Of a DNA stretch of 64,000 bases, positions 26,231 to 39,493 are shown one piece after another. The translations under genes and the position numbers were made by a program. The notes under the pieces are model-generated. The model did no database searches and was not told the DNA's origin. It was given only the letters and a program-made list of their open reading frames with translations. The stretch spans positions 2,842,768 to 2,906,767 of the forward strand of contig NW_024735503.1 of assembly GCF_018991925.1 (NCBI RefSeq). Direction: 5' to 3'. Each line of letters starts with the position of its first letter. Within the stretch, counting starts at the first letter, position 1. Source of the stretch: Homarus americanus. Its lineage: Eukaryota > Arthropoda > Malacostraca > Decapoda > Nephropidae.

Positions 26231-28015
26231 AGTCATTCCCATCATCCCATCACTGTAAGACCTCTCCATCACCCTATCATCTTCCCCATCACCCTACGCA
26301 TCACCTTCCCATCACCCACGCATACCTTCCCATTACCCTACGTATCACCTTCCCATCACCTCACGTATTACCTTCCCCATCACCCCACGTATCACCTTCC
26401 CCATCACCCCACGTATCACCTTCCCATCACCCCACGTATCACCTTCCCCTACTCAGCATCACCTTCCCCATCACCCCACGTATCACCTTCCCACCACCCC
26501 CGCATCACTCCCCCATCACCCCACGTAACACTTTCCCATCACCCCCGTATCACCTTCCCACCACCCCACGCATCACCTTCCCATCACCCCACGTAACACT
26601 TTCCCATCACCCCACGTATCACCTTCCCATCACCCCACGATACCTTCCCCATCACCCCACGTATCACCTTCCCATCACCCCACGTAACACTTTCCCATCA
26701 CCCCACGTATCACCTTCCCATCACCCCCACGCATCACCTTCCCATCACCCGTATCATCTTCTTCATCACTCCACGCATCACCTTCCCATCAACCCCCACG
26801 TAACACTTTCCCATCACCCCACGTATCACCTTCCCATCACCCCGTATTACCTTCCCATCACCCACGTATCACCTTCCCATCACCCCACGTAACACTTTTC
26901 CCATCACCCCACGTATCACCTTCCCATCACCCCACCATCACCCTCTCCCATCACCCTACGTATCATCTTCTATCACTCCACGCATCACCTTCCCATCACC
27001 CCATGTATCACCCTTCCCATCACCCCTATATCACCTTTCCCATCACCCCACGTAACACTTTCCCATCACCCCACGTCACCTTCCCCATCACCCCACGTAA
27101 CACTTTCCCATCATTCCACGCATCACCTTCCCATCACCCCACGTATCACCTTCCCATCACCCCCACGTATCACCTTCCCATCACCACGTAACACTTTCCC
27201 TCCCATCACCCCACGTATCACCTTCCATCACCCCACGCATCACCTTCCCATCACCCCCGTACCTTCCCATCACCCCACTATCACCTTCCCATCACCCCAC
27301 GTAACACTTCCCATCACCCCACGTATCACCTTCCCATCACCCCACGCATCACCTTCCCATCACCCCACGTATCACCTTCCCATCACCCCACGTATCACCT
27401 TCCCATCAACCCACGTAACACTTTCCCATCACCCCACGTATCACCTTCCCATCACCCCACGTAACACTTTCCCATCACCCACGTATCACCTCTCCCATCA
27501 CCCCCACGCATCACCTTCCCATCACCCCCGCATCACCTTCCCATCACCCCACTATCACCTTCCCATCACCCCGTAACACTTTCCATCACCCCACGTATCA
27601 CCTTCCCATCACCCCACGTATTACCTTCCCATCACCCCACGTATCACCTTCCCATCACCCCCTACGCATCACCTTCCCATCACCCCACGTATCACCTTCC
27701 CACCACCCCACGCATCACCTTCCCACCAACACCCACGCATCACCTTCCCATCACCCCATGCATCACCTTCCCATCACCCTACGTATCACCTCTCATCACT
27801 CACGTATCACCTTCCCACCACGCATCACCTTCCCATCACTCCACGTATCACCTTCCCACCCTACGTATCATCTTCTCTCATCACTCCACGTATCACCTTC
27901 CCAACACCCACGCATCACCTTCCCATCACCCCACGCATCACCTTCCCATCACCCCCTATATCACCTTCCCATCACCCCACGCATCACCTTTCCCATCACC
28001 CTCCCCCATCACACA
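26231..28015. repeat. 23-bp minisatellite, 1.8 kb
   Basis: A unit of the form CACGTATCACCTTCCCATCA plus CCC repeats with a basic period of 23 bp. Three main variants are interspersed: GTATCACCTT, GCATCACCTT and GTAACACTTT. Many one- to three-base indels are present. Frames in this region are repeat translations. Confidence 0.96.
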
Positions 28016-28695
28016 ATACAGCACCTTCCCACAAAAACATCTACAGTTCAATATCCAACACAAACACTTCGATGCCTCAAACATTGGAATCCACTTCGTC
28101 ATTTTTGCATATCCTGGTGTGTTTTTGGCTTCCGAGTGTGTAGGCTGGAGGGCCGGAAGCAGTAATGGGGTGGGGCCGGTGCTTCCATTAGTGAGTGGGG
28201 TGGGGTGGGGTGGGGTGGGGAGGGGTGGGGTGGGGTTATCTCGGGGCCCTGGGGCAAGGTATAGTACCTCACGTATCTATCCTCTTCACCATATTTTATT
28301 CCCAGGGAAGCCTCCGTCACTATATGAACCCCTATGTACAGTATATATAACCTATAGCTTATATATAATGTATACCATATAGCTTATTATATCAGGGTAC
28401 CGCTATGTTTATCCAGCCGATTCACAACCCCCCCCCCCCTTTTTTTTTGCTTGTAACGTGATATAGAGGCCTACCTACCTACCTACCTACCTGCCTTGAA
28501 AAATATATTGTTTTACCCAGTATAGCCTCAACCATCTCAATATTTACAGTGGCATGTATGTAACTCTTGTACTTTATTTCTTACGGCCAGGTCATTTTTT
28601 TTTTAGGATTTGTGTTACCTTTTTCACTTAAATATTAATTCCCCAATCTAAAAATTAAATTCCAAATCTATTGTTTTATATTGTCTTTAGAAGAT
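28016..28695. other. non-coding with short G-rich repeats
   Basis: Contains a (GGGGT)n stretch at 28196-28234 and a (CTAC)n run near 28470-28491. No gene recognised. Confidence 0.55.
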
Positions 28696-28696
28696 T

Positions 28697-28782
28697 TTGG
28701 GGTTGGGTTAGGTTAGGTTAGGTTAGATTAGGTTAGGTTAGGTTAGGTTAGGTTAGGTTAGATTAGGTTAGGTTAGGTTAGG
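28697..28782 (+). repeat. interstitial (TTAGG)n telomere-type repeat
   Basis: About 17 copies of GGTTA (TTAGG in another register) with two GATTA variants. TTAGG is the canonical arthropod telomere unit. Confidence 0.92.
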
Positions 28783-29384
28783 TACTGTTTAATATTATTC
28801 CATCACCATTATTCACAAATATTCTGGTACAAGCCAAGATTAATACTGAAGGCGGAAATAGCTGAGACTCACACAATAATAAAACAGACCTGCATGAGTT
28901 CCATAATCTGTGAACATAAACATAAACCAGTAACACATGTATTATTAACAATCGCTAAAGCTGTGTTCACTGGGTTTTTTTTTCTTCTTCTGATTGACGT
29001 TACATTTCACCCCACTCTGATAAGCACAAAACTATATACTGAAAATCCAACTCTGATTTGCCTACCTGTCACGTTAATAAACCATACTCAAACAGCAGCT
29101 AAAAATAAACCAATAAACAGTCAATAAAAAAAAAACCCACTGACTCTCTCACTTGCAGTCTTAAAGGTCTTTGTCACCTGGTGAATTAATCCCAAGTTTT
29201 CTCACTAAAGTTCAGATTGTGTCTTGTCTGTCCGTCAAAGATGTGAGATAATACACATCTACCTTAGAGATAAAAATAAATGGTCACTCGGATGTATATA
29301 TTGATAATTTAATAGAGAAATATATTAATGCCTGGTGTTCCCACCTTTTCTCCCCCCCCTCCTCCTTCCCTTTGTTACCTGTGT
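28783..29384. other. no recognised feature
   Basis: AT-rich non-coding sequence between the TTAGG tract and the 32-bp array. Confidence 0.5.
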
Positions 29385-30010
29385 GATGTTCATTATCCTC
29401 CTTTGTTACCTGTGTAATGTTCAATATCCTCCCTTTGTTACCTGTGTGATGTTAATTATCCTCCCTTATTACCTGTGTGATGTTAATTATCCTCCCTTTG
29501 TTACCTGTGTGATGTTCAATATCCTCCCTTTATTACCTGTGTGATGTTAATTATCCTCCCTTTGTTACCTGTGTGATGTTAATTATCCTCCCTTATTACC
29601 TGTGTGATGTTAATTATCCTCCCTTTGTTACCTGTGTGATGTTCAATATCCTCCCTTTATTACCTGTGTGATGTTAATTATCCTCCCTTTGTTACCTGTG
29701 TGATGTTAATTATCCTCCCTTATTACCTGTGTGATGTTAATTATCCTCCCTTTGTTACCTGTGTGATGTTAATTATCTCCCTTTGTTACCTGTGTGATGT
29801 TAATTATCCCCCTTATTACCTGTGTGATGTTAATTATCCTCCCTTTGTTACCTGTGTGATGTTAATTATCCTCCCTTTATTACCTGTGTGATGTTAATTA
29901 TCCTCCTTATTACCTGTGTGATGTTAATTATCCTCTTATTACCTGTGTGATGTTAATTATCTCCCTATTACCTGTGTGATGTTAATTATCCTCCCTTGTT
30001 ACCTGCATGA
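29385..30010. repeat. 32-bp minisatellite (about 19 copies)
   Basis: A unit containing TTACCTGTGTGATGTTAATT plus ATCCTCCCTTTG repeats at 31-32 bp. Two positions vary together: TTTGTT versus TTATT, and TTAATTAT versus TTCAATAT. Confidence 0.96.
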
Positions 30011-30336
30011 TATGAGATGCTAATTACTCTACCGTTGTCATTCTGCAACTCACAACATCAGTACTCTCCCTTCTCCCACCTGAGTTTCAACATCCTCCTC
30101 TTATCCTAATTACACCATTCTTCACCTTGTTCATGCCCTCAAACACACCATAAAGCCAAGTATCTTTAACTCACTTATTATTCTACTGTCATTAATCCAC
30201 AGTCGAATTTCACACCATACCAAAGTTCTCCTTCTTCCTAACTTTTCAAATTCATCTCCTCATCGACACTCCCTTCCAGAACGCTTTGTTTACCTGTACA
30301 AGTTAACTACAATATTTATCACGTACATAATATGTG

Positions 30337-30391
<55 letters not shown>

Positions 30392-31018
30392 AGATCCACT
30401 TACTATACCCTGCTGAAGATAACACCTGCCTGTACATAATACCTGCTAGGGAGCTCCTCCGCCCGACGCAGGAGATCTGATATACAAGTCACATCCCCAG
30501 AGATACGATCCTCTACCACCGCCTGGGTAGGACTGATGGAAGGGGCAGGGGGAAGGAGGGGTTGACGGAAGGCCTGCAGGAGGAAGAAGGGAGGAAGGAA
30601 AAGAAATAAAGGGAAGTCCGAGAGAGACGTTTGGGGGAAGAGAGGAAGAGAGGATAATAACGGATAAGGAAAGAGAAAGACGGTAGGATTGTGAAGGTGT
30701 GGAAGGGAGAAGGATGAGGGATGGATAGAGGTGAGAGTTAAGGTGAAAAGTGGCTAAGTCAGGAAGACGAAGAGGGAGGAGGAAGAGAAAGAGGAGGAGG
30801 AAGAAAGAGGAGGAGGAGACTAAACGGAATATAAATGGAAGAAAAATGTGGAGATAAGAAACAGAAAGTTCAAAGACGCCACTGAAACAGGAGGGAGGAG
30901 GAAGAAGCAGACCAAGACAGTTAAGTGTGGGGGGAGGGAGGCGTTACTTAAATATATATGCCGGGTTACATATTGAAGGAGGTGGGAGTTGGTGTTTTCG
31001 TCTAATTGCCTACCACCT
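30011..31018. other. non-coding; (GT)n and purine-rich stretch
   Basis: (GT)n at 30339-30390 and a G/A-rich segment at about 30535-30910. No gene recognised. Confidence 0.6.
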
Positions 31019-31215
31019 CCACCACCTCAATGCTCCAACACCACTATGCTCCACCACCCTGATGCTCTATCATCCTGATGCTCCAACACCCTGATGCTCC
31101 ACCACCCTGATGCTCCACCACCTCTGCTCCACCACCCTGATAATCCACCACCGTCATGTTCCACCAGCCTGATGCTCCACCACCTCTATGCTCCACCATC
31201 CTGATGCTCCACACA
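31019..31215. repeat. 17-19-bp minisatellite (CTGATGCTCCACCACC)
   Basis: About ten degenerate copies of CTGATGCTCCACCACC. Confidence 0.88.
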
Positions 31216-31294
31216 CACGTACACACACACATAAAAGTAAAACACACATAACTAAACATCTCGTACACACAAACACAAGACACAAACATACATG

Positions 31295-31296
<2 letters not shown>

Positions 31297-31342
<46 letters not shown>
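31297..31342. repeat. (GT)n microsatellite
   Basis: A pure GT run. Confidence 0.97.
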
Positions 31343-31344
<2 letters not shown>

Positions 31345-31580
31345 GGGGATAACCAGACACAAGTAACTCTGAGGAGGAGCAAAACGAGCCGACCATTCCG
31401 GGATAAAACATATATGAGTAGATGAATAATTCTCAGTAGTAAAGTGATGTACCTTGTCTCTTGTACATATTTGACCAGGAATGCACAAGGGTTTAGCAAG
31501 GTAGAGGGGGATAATAACACTTATGTCCTTAATACACCCTCAGCTGCTAGAGGACTTGTTCACCAGCTCCAGGGGTTAAC

Positions 31581-31583
<3 letters not shown>

Positions 31584-31632
<49 letters not shown>
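31584..31632. repeat. (CT)n microsatellite
   Basis: A pure CT run. Confidence 0.97.
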
Positions 31633-31634
<2 letters not shown>

Positions 31635-31887
31635 GTTTTTGTGTATAATCGTCAGCAAGAGGGAAGGTGTATTTATTGTTCACATAAATCACCAAACAAT
31701 CTCAGCCAATGTGACGTAATTCATCAGAGCAGGAGCAAAGTATCGTACCTCAGTCCATGAAGGTATCATACAGCAGTTATCAATGTCAATTTTCAAATCA
31801 ACATCCACATTATCAAACGAGGGAACACATGACCAACTTTACTCTATATTTCACATTAGTATCGTTCATATGTACATAAACACACAC

Positions 31888-32004
<117 letters not shown>

Positions 32005-32582
32005 GTATACAACACACTATCGACTGTGGAGGCAAAAGCTTTTCCAGCTGGTCTACTATATTGTCTGTGATGTTCAACGTGCCCGCCAGTGCGTGGATTT
32101 CATCAGTTCATCACAAAAACCTAAAAGGCCGACTCCGGCTGAAACTCTCAACACTCAAAAAGTAATAATAATCTCGGACATTGTAATTTAATTCTGATTG
32201 CAGGTGGAAGACAGGTCAAGGTCTGGTGTTGCCTGCTGCTGCCTGTGTCGCCATCACCTGGGGGACTTCTCACCCGTTCCCACACAGCGTCGGGCAACTT
32301 GTAGAACGTGAGGAAAAAGAAATTTCAGAAGACGAAGAGAACGCCTTAGAATATGAGGGAAGGGAATACTATAGACACTGGGAAGAACGAGAACATTATG
32401 GTGAAATGAAGGGACGAAAAACACCATAAGAGAACAACTTAAAATAACGGTGAACAAGAGAACACTTTACTGAACAAAAGAAAACAAGAAAACAGGTAAG
32501 AGCACATGAAACAAAACAACACCTTAGAGAACCCAGGTAAGACAACGAGGATTTACAGAACTCTTAGCCAGAGAACTTGAAA

Positions 32583-32585
<3 letters not shown>

Positions 32586-32635
<50 letters not shown>

Positions 32636-32658
32636 GGTGTATGTGTGTGTGTGTGGGG

Positions 32659-32707
<49 letters not shown>
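32586..32707. repeat. (GT)n microsatellite
   Basis: About 120 bp of GT with GGGGT interruptions. Confidence 0.97.
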
Positions 32708-32708
<1 letters not shown>

Positions 32709-32934
32709 TAGTAGACGCCATGCAATACACATAACGCGGACAAAATATGACAAAATACAAACCCACCGTACTTTAACCTTCACCCACTAACAGCCTCTCA
32801 CCAATACAAACAACATGGGACATTCTCAAGGATTTTTTTTTCCTTCTTTTCTTCAACGGGAAAAAAAAATCTTGAAAAAAAAAAATAAAATAAACCTGAC
32901 ACTATTTCCGCGTTGTGTTGCTAATGAGGTCATA

Positions 32935-32961
32935 TGACGTCATTCACCCCTCTGTCCAATG
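32935..32961 (+). promoter_or_regulatory. possible CRE plus CCAAT-box cluster
   Basis: A perfect palindromic TGACGTCA (CREB/ATF site consensus) at 32935-32942 is followed within 20 bases by CCAAT. It stands in a non-repetitive segment of about 200 bp (32890-33070) between simple repeats. No downstream first exon was identified, so promoter function is only a possibility. Confidence 0.3.
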
Positions 32962-33077
32962 AGCGTGAAGGTCGCGTGTTATTGTACGTATGTAAGTCAT
33001 TGTGTGTATTGGGGGCAAGTGTGGCGTTCTTTGTTGAGACGATAGTCAACACAACCTTCGTATCGATTTAAAGTGGG

Positions 33078-33079
33078 TT

Positions 33080-33123
<44 letters not shown>

Positions 33124-33272
33124 TAACTCGTGACATAGGTTTTTGTGAAGGTATTTGTCGCAATGATAATTCTGAAAATAGTCTCGACTCTATTAATCAG
33201 TGAGAGAGAATTGGGTGGGGGGAGGGGGAAAGGGGGGAGGGGAAGGGGGAGGATAAGGTATTAGAACACGAG

Positions 33273-33330
<58 letters not shown>
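33078..33330. repeat. (TTTC)n and (GA)n microsatellites
   Basis: TTTC at 33078-33123 and GA at 33276-33330, with a G-rich stretch between them near 33215-33250. Confidence 0.96.
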
Positions 33331-33332
<2 letters not shown>

Positions 33333-33505
33333 TCATGTAGTATTTGGGGAAAATAAACAAGAATAGAGAGACAAAATAAGAAAAACGAGAATAATTTTAA
33401 TCAGAGGAAGAAGAACAAGATAAAATACAGAAAAACAAAATATATAGACATAATTAATAAAAACTAAAAAGAAGAAAACCAGAAGAAACAGAAGACAAGA
33501 AGAAC

Positions 33506-33530
33506 CTAACCTAACCTAACCTAACCTAAC
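33506..33530 (-). repeat. interstitial telomere-type (CCTAA)n
   Basis: Five CCTAA units, the reverse complement of TTAGG; orientation is opposite to the tract at 28697. Confidence 0.85.
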
Positions 33531-33865
33531 CGTATCCTCCCCCCCCCTGCCCCCCCAAGTCGACATTTTAACCTTCGAGGAATAGCTAATGGAAGAAAAT
33601 TGATAAAATTCACACACGCCAAAAATAGTACAACCATTATTAAGTAGGATTGTTTTAGATGTGAGGGGGGGGGGTCAGGTCAGGTAAGGGCTGGTAATAG
33701 GTTAGATACAATTAACCTGATGTGGCTGTAGAAACTCAGGTGATTTAATGAGGTGACACAATGAAGACGTAGTTGGTGAACTATGTAATATTCTGGGTGT
33801 TTAAAACGTGTACTGGTTAGGTTAGGTTTCAATATGGAGTCTTAAAATGTCTGGTGAGTCGAAGG

Positions 33866-33867
<2 letters not shown>

Positions 33868-33934
<67 letters not shown>
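33868..33934. repeat. (GA)n microsatellite
   Basis: A pure GA run. A short GGTTA doublet lies just upstream near 33815. Confidence 0.97.
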
Positions 33935-33936
<2 letters not shown>

Positions 33937-34700
33937 ATTTAGGTCCAGGTTCTGCCAATTTTGTGAAAAAAATTCTTGATCAATTGGGCAGAATAATTAG
34001 ATTTTTTCCCCTTGAACCAAAAAAAAAAACGACACCTGTATTATATTAGATACAATAATTATTATATCACTTTGTTGACGATAATTACAAAAGTGTGGTT
34101 AAAACAGTTGAAATTGGATAAAAAAAACAAAAATACAATATATAAAAAATTCACTTTACATTTTTATACAACAATTTCCTATCCAACTTGTCATAAATAT
34201 TTTAACTAGATAAAACTCCCACGAGGAACAGGTAAATACGTGGGTAAAATTATATAAATTCTCGGTCTCTCGTGTTATGTGGTCCAAATTCCATGGCTGT
34301 ACCCGAAGACTCTTTATTTTTTAAGTTACTGATAGAAAAATGAACAGACAGGATTAATCATAAATACCCTAATTAATAAAAAAAACAGACATAATAAATT
34401 CATAAAAAACCATTAAATAAAAACAAAAATAAAATGATCCAAAAACAATAACAAAATAACCGGGAGAAAGATGATGTAAAGATGATTGCGATAACAACTA
34501 TAATAATTATTTCCCATTACGTTCCTTCTAATTAAACGTCAGTAACCCGGCGGGAGACTGACGCCGGGATATATATCAATCACGCGACGCAATGTAGAAA
34601 TAATCACAGTGTAATTTATATTCTGAGTGAACTAATGTGATTTAACCTATGTAAGATATTGTAGGAACAAAAGTTAAAAGAGTAATGAATTGTCTCTATG
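33935..34700. other. AT-rich, no recognised feature
   Basis: Unique-looking, strongly AT-rich non-coding sequence. Confidence 0.5.
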
Positions 34701-34725
34701 TGATGATGATGATGATGATGATGAC

Positions 34726-34757
<32 letters not shown>

Positions 34758-34821
34758 CGAGAAAAGTAATGATAAAAAATAATAATATAGTACTTTAATA
34801 ATTAATAGTGGTAATAATATC

Positions 34822-34880
<59 letters not shown>

Positions 34881-34899
34881 TTTCTCCCTCTAGTCCTTT

Positions 34900-34960
<61 letters not shown>
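34701..34960. repeat. (GAT)n, (AAT)n and (CT)n cluster
   Basis: GAT at 34701-34757, AAT at 34821-34880, CT at 34901-34959, then C/T-rich minisatellite-like sequence (CTCCCACA motif) to about 35130. Confidence 0.95.
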
Positions 34961-34962
<2 letters not shown>

Positions 34963-35302
34963 TACACCTTCCCTCACTACCACTCTCCTATACTCTCCCT
35001 CACACCCTCCCTTCCACCCTCCCACATATTTCCTCCCACTCTCACACACATATATTCCCTTCCACTCTCCCACATATCTTCCTTTCCACCCACCCTCCCT
35101 TCCACTCTCCCACACAGCCCCACTCACTCTTCCATTACGGTGTGTGTCGAGCAAAGTTAGGCAGACCGACACCGCCAAGACAATGGGCTGGTAAAACTAG
35201 AGGACGCAACCAAGTTTCTAATCGTTGTTTCTTCATTAAAAGTGAAATGAGAGAGACAGGGCGCTATTCTCTCTTACGCGTTAAGTTGTGGCTTAAAAAA
35301 AC

Positions 35303-35308
<6 letters not shown>

Positions 35309-35377
<69 letters not shown>

Positions 35378-35447
35378 TGTGTGTGGTTTATTTGTTTGTT
35401 ACTACACCCACGAGATAACTTGCTTAAAAACAATAGAATTTAACTCC

Positions 35448-35477
<30 letters not shown>
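35309..35477. repeat. (GT)n and (AAT)n microsatellites
   Basis: GT at 35309-35385 and AAT at 35449-35477. Confidence 0.96.
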
Positions 35478-35481
<4 letters not shown>

Positions 35482-36170
35482 CAACAGCTTGGCCCATTTA
35501 TCAAAGTAATGGACCTGAACTTTGACCGCTTAAAACACACAAGCTTTTGCTGCTCTCTGTCTATTCTTACACACGAGGCCGGCAGCGTCGAGGAGTATAG
35601 GCGTGGCTAACATGAACAAAATATGACACCATCTTCACGGAGGCTCCTTGACAAGGTTTAGTAGTCTTTAATATATTGTGAAAATCCTTCCTGACTTTTT
35701 ATACTAAGCTGCTTGTCTCAGAAGGAGTGGATAATGCCCATTAAAAAATTTCCTCATAAGAAAGTTGACGCGACTTCAAAGACGCCGCTCAAGTATGCTT
35801 CAAGATAACACTTTCTTCACGACGATAATATATATTTCTCAAGGCGCCAGTTTTTTTTTTATACTATGATAAAATATTAACAATTACACTATTTTCGACA
35901 ATATTTATTACCTATAGTGATAACATTTATTCCTCAGATTATGCATTTATCAATAATATTTTTTCATAGAGAATATGTATTTATTCAGTGGGGAATTTAG
36001 TTACAGTGGCATTAACTAACATAGTGATGAGGTCGTTATTCCGTCTCTCTTATGGCACTACACAAGGCTTGGGGCAGTACGAGACACATGTGCTTTGTTA
36101 GGGAGGAATGCCAAAAGACGACGCGGTTAGTTAGGGTGGAATATCAGAAGACGGAGGCAGGCTAGAGTGA
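35478..36170. other. no recognised feature
   Basis: Unique-looking non-coding sequence. Nothing recognised. Confidence 0.5.
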
Positions 36171-36176
36171 GGGGGT

Positions 36177-36453
36177 GGTGTGTGTGTGTGTGTGTGGGTG
36201 TGTGTGTGTGTGTGTATGTGTGTGTGTGTGTGTGTGTGAACCTCAGGCGAGCAGAGAAGCTAATAATAATAGGGAATTATGTAAATACTGATAACTTGGG
36301 AGCCTGAGGCAAGTAGGACTGAGGAGAGGGTGTGCGAGAGACAGTAGGGGAAGGCAAATGTTGAATAAAGAGGGTAGATAATGGGTAAATGAAGGAGCAA
36401 GGAGGAAGGGAGGGAAGGCAGAGGAGAAAGAGAGGAAGGAAGGAGAGTAAGGG

Positions 36454-36535
<82 letters not shown>
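36177..36535. repeat. (GT)n and (GA)n microsatellites with purine-rich spacer
   Basis: GT at 36178-36238, GA at 36456-36535, and a G/A-rich spacer. Confidence 0.96.
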
Positions 36536-36538
<3 letters not shown>

Positions 36539-36949
36539 AACGGAACACGAAATACCTATTAAAATTAAAATAAACCACATAAAAAAAACCACCGACAAAA
36601 CACGACTTTATATAAATTATGAAGGCATCGTAAAACAAGCGATACACGCAATAAAACACGGGGAGATAAAACACGCAACACACGCAATAAAACAAGGAAA
36701 GTTAAAACACAATGAATTAGAGCACTCACCCAGTACTAAAACTCTTGTGCAGTAAAACACACACACACACACACACACACACTGATAATGAATACGCACC
36801 CAAAAAATCGTAAAACAACAAAACATATCGCTTTAAAACATGATAAAAAACACGTACCCAACAGTGATAAAACACCAAACACGTACTAATAAAACACTTG
36901 AAAACACGATATATAGAAAAAAAAACCACGATGAAATTCTATACAACAC

Positions 36950-37370
36950 ACCATCATACAACACAATTAAACCCTCCTAAGACAAGTTAAACCACCCTAC
37001 AACACAATACATCACCATACAACACAATTAAACCAATCTTACACAAATTAAACCACCGTACAAAAAATAAAACCATCCCAAGACAAGTTAAAACACCCTA
37101 CAACACAACACACCATCATGCAACAAGATTAAACCATCCCAAGACACGTTAAACCACCCTACAACACAACACACCATCGTGCAACAAGATTAAACCATCC
37201 CAAGACAAGTTAAAACACCCTACAACACAACACACCATCGTGCAACAAGATTAAACCATCCCAAGACACGTTAAACCACCCTACAACAAAACACACCATC
37301 GTGCAACAAGATTAAACCATCCCAGGACAAGTTAAACCACCATGCAACACAACACACCATCACGAGGCTG
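36950..37370. repeat. 61-bp tandem repeat
   Basis: A unit containing GCAACAAGATTAAACCATCC and AAGTTAAACCACCCTACAAC repeats exactly every 61 bp at 37140, 37201 and 37262, with more degenerate copies to the left. Confidence 0.92.
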
Positions 37371-37489
37371 GAGTGATGTAGGTAGGCAGGGTCGTATGAT
37401 GCGTTTAGTTTGTGGCGAGAAGAGTGAGGCAGCAGTAAGTGTGAAGACGACACGTTTACTACATCTGGGGAACTTCTACACGTTGGTGG

Positions 37490-38420
37490 GGAGGGGTGAG
37501 GAGGGGGAGAAATAGGAGAGATGGGGAGTCGTTTTCTAGCAGGGAGGGAAATAGGGGAGAGGGAGAGTCGTTTTCTAGATGGGTGGGGAAATGGAGGAGA
37601 GGGAGTTCTTAGATGGGTAGGGAAATGGGGGGAGAGAGAGAGAGAGGAGGGGGGCCGTTTTCTGGGGAGGCAGGGAAATAGGGGAGAAAGGGAGCATTTC
37701 TAGGAGGGATAGCTACCCTTTGAGAGATCGAGACCAGAATGGGGAGATGGGGAGAGGAGATGGGAGAGAGATGGGGAGTCGTTGGGAGGAGGGGAGGGGG
37801 GGAGGAGGGAGGTTTTTTTAAGACAACCGAAAAAATGGTTAAAGAGACAGGAGATGAGATCGTTTCCTAGAAGGGAAATGAGGAGATGGGAGAATGATTT
37901 CGAGGAAGAAAAGAGGGAAATGGGTGGTCATTCTTCCGGGACTAGAGAGGGCAGTGGGTCGTTGTCTAAAAGCAAGAAAAGAGAATGAAGTAACGAGAAA
38001 GACAGAAAGGGGAATGAGGTAACGGAGAAGGCAGAGAGGGGTGTGGAGTAATGAGTAAGGAGAGAAGGAAAGAGTTAAAAAGAGATGAAAGAAGAGAAAT
38101 GGATAAACAACAGAGGGAAATGGTGGGCAGACGGAGAATATGGGAAGAGCGTAGAGGAGCCTTCACCATGAGGAGACCAAGACGACAAGGGTGGTCATGT
38201 GTGTGTGTGTGTAGGAGGGAGGGCGAGCAGTTGTCGTGTTGACCGGGAGGGGAGATGGACGTCGTCGCGTGAATGGGAGAGGGTATGAGGGCTGTTTTAT
38301 GGGAGGGGAGGGGAGAGAGCTGGCTAGAGAGGGATAGAGAGATGGGTCTATTGTATGAAAGAGGAGAGGGAAGTGAGGAACTATTGCGTAGAGAGGGAAG
38401 AAGGGTGAGGTGGTGGTCTT
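37490..38420. repeat. purine-rich (G/A) low-complexity tract with about 45-bp units
   Basis: Mostly G and A, with repeated segments such as GGGAAATAGGGGAGA and GAGTCGTTTTCTAG near 37520-37700. Long Arg/Glu/Gly frames are low-complexity translations. Confidence 0.8.
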
Positions 38421-38424
38421 AAGA

Positions 38425-38478
38425 CAAAGAGTAGTAGTAGTAGTAGTAGTAGTAGGAGGGAGAGGGAGAGGAAGTCAC

Positions 38479-38568
<90 letters not shown>
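38425..38568. repeat. (AGT)n and (GA)n microsatellites
   Basis: AGT at 38428-38453 and GA at 38482-38568; another GA run lies at 38907-38937. Confidence 0.96.
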
Positions 38569-38572
<4 letters not shown>

Positions 38573-38901
38573 TCTGATATTTGAAACAGTAAAGGCAGAG
38601 ATGAGGGGAAGAAGAAGAAAAGGGAAGTAGAAAAGTAAGAAGAAGTAACACAAATATAAAAAAAACGGGGAATATGGGAAAGGAGACCAATCGCATAGGG
38701 GAGGGCAAACAGAGGGGACAGACGAGGGGACACAGAGGGGACATTACTCGGTGGCAATACAATGGCAAGACGGAAGGAAGGCAAAGACCCGAGGGAGGCA
38801 GAGAGAAATTCGGACAATGGAGAGAAAATTGGAACGTAGTCGCTGGGTGATCTTAAGAAGGGGGGGGAGGAGATGAAAAAATAAAGATTTGAGAGAAATT
38901 G

Positions 38902-38939
<38 letters not shown>

Positions 38940-39180
38940 CAATCAATATTCACTATCAACGATACCAAGGTTCGATAACAGGAATCGTTGTTGAGACCGA
39001 GATGCGATACCCGAATTCCTTGTATTGCTAATGAAACCAGAATTCGGTACCAGGAATCACAACCAATAACGAAACCAAAATTCGAGTACCGGGAACCCTT
39101 GCTAAGGAAGTCAATATCTTCGGGTCCAGGATTAGATACCCGACTCACCATCAATGAAGCCAGATTCGGTAAACGGATCC
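38940..39180. repeat. degenerate about 38-bp repeat
   Basis: Segments such as GAAACCAGAATTCGGTACC and GAAACCAAAATTCGAGTACC recur four to six times with an irregular spacing of about 30-45 bp. Confidence 0.6.
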
Positions 39181-39420
39181 CTTACTAAAAAAAAAAAAAA
39201 CGGGGGTCCTACACAGGATTCATTACCCACGAAGCAAGGAATTAAAAATTGGTTTCCGTGACAATTAAAAATTGGAGTATATTTTTTTCTCTCTGCAAAG
39301 TTCCTAGAGCACACGATCAAGCGTACCCAAGTCGGGGAAACTTTTAACATTGGTTACGGGTTTTTTGGGGAGAAAGAGGAGGTATCAAGCACCCAGAAAG
39401 TTCGAGGAAGAAAACAGTCT

Positions 39421-39423
<3 letters not shown>

Positions 39424-39490
<67 letters not shown>
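39424..39490. repeat. (GA)n microsatellite
   Basis: A pure GA run. Confidence 0.97.

Positions 39491-39493
<3 letters not shown>

Noticed and set aside
28697..28782. (TTAGG)n as a chromosome end
   Set aside because: Only about 86 bp and embedded in unique sequence on both sides; interstitial.
32226..32429. Acidic 67-codon frame after an AG acceptor-like site
   Set aside because: No homology recognised, no donor, and composition (Glu/Arg-rich) is common in purine-rich DNA.
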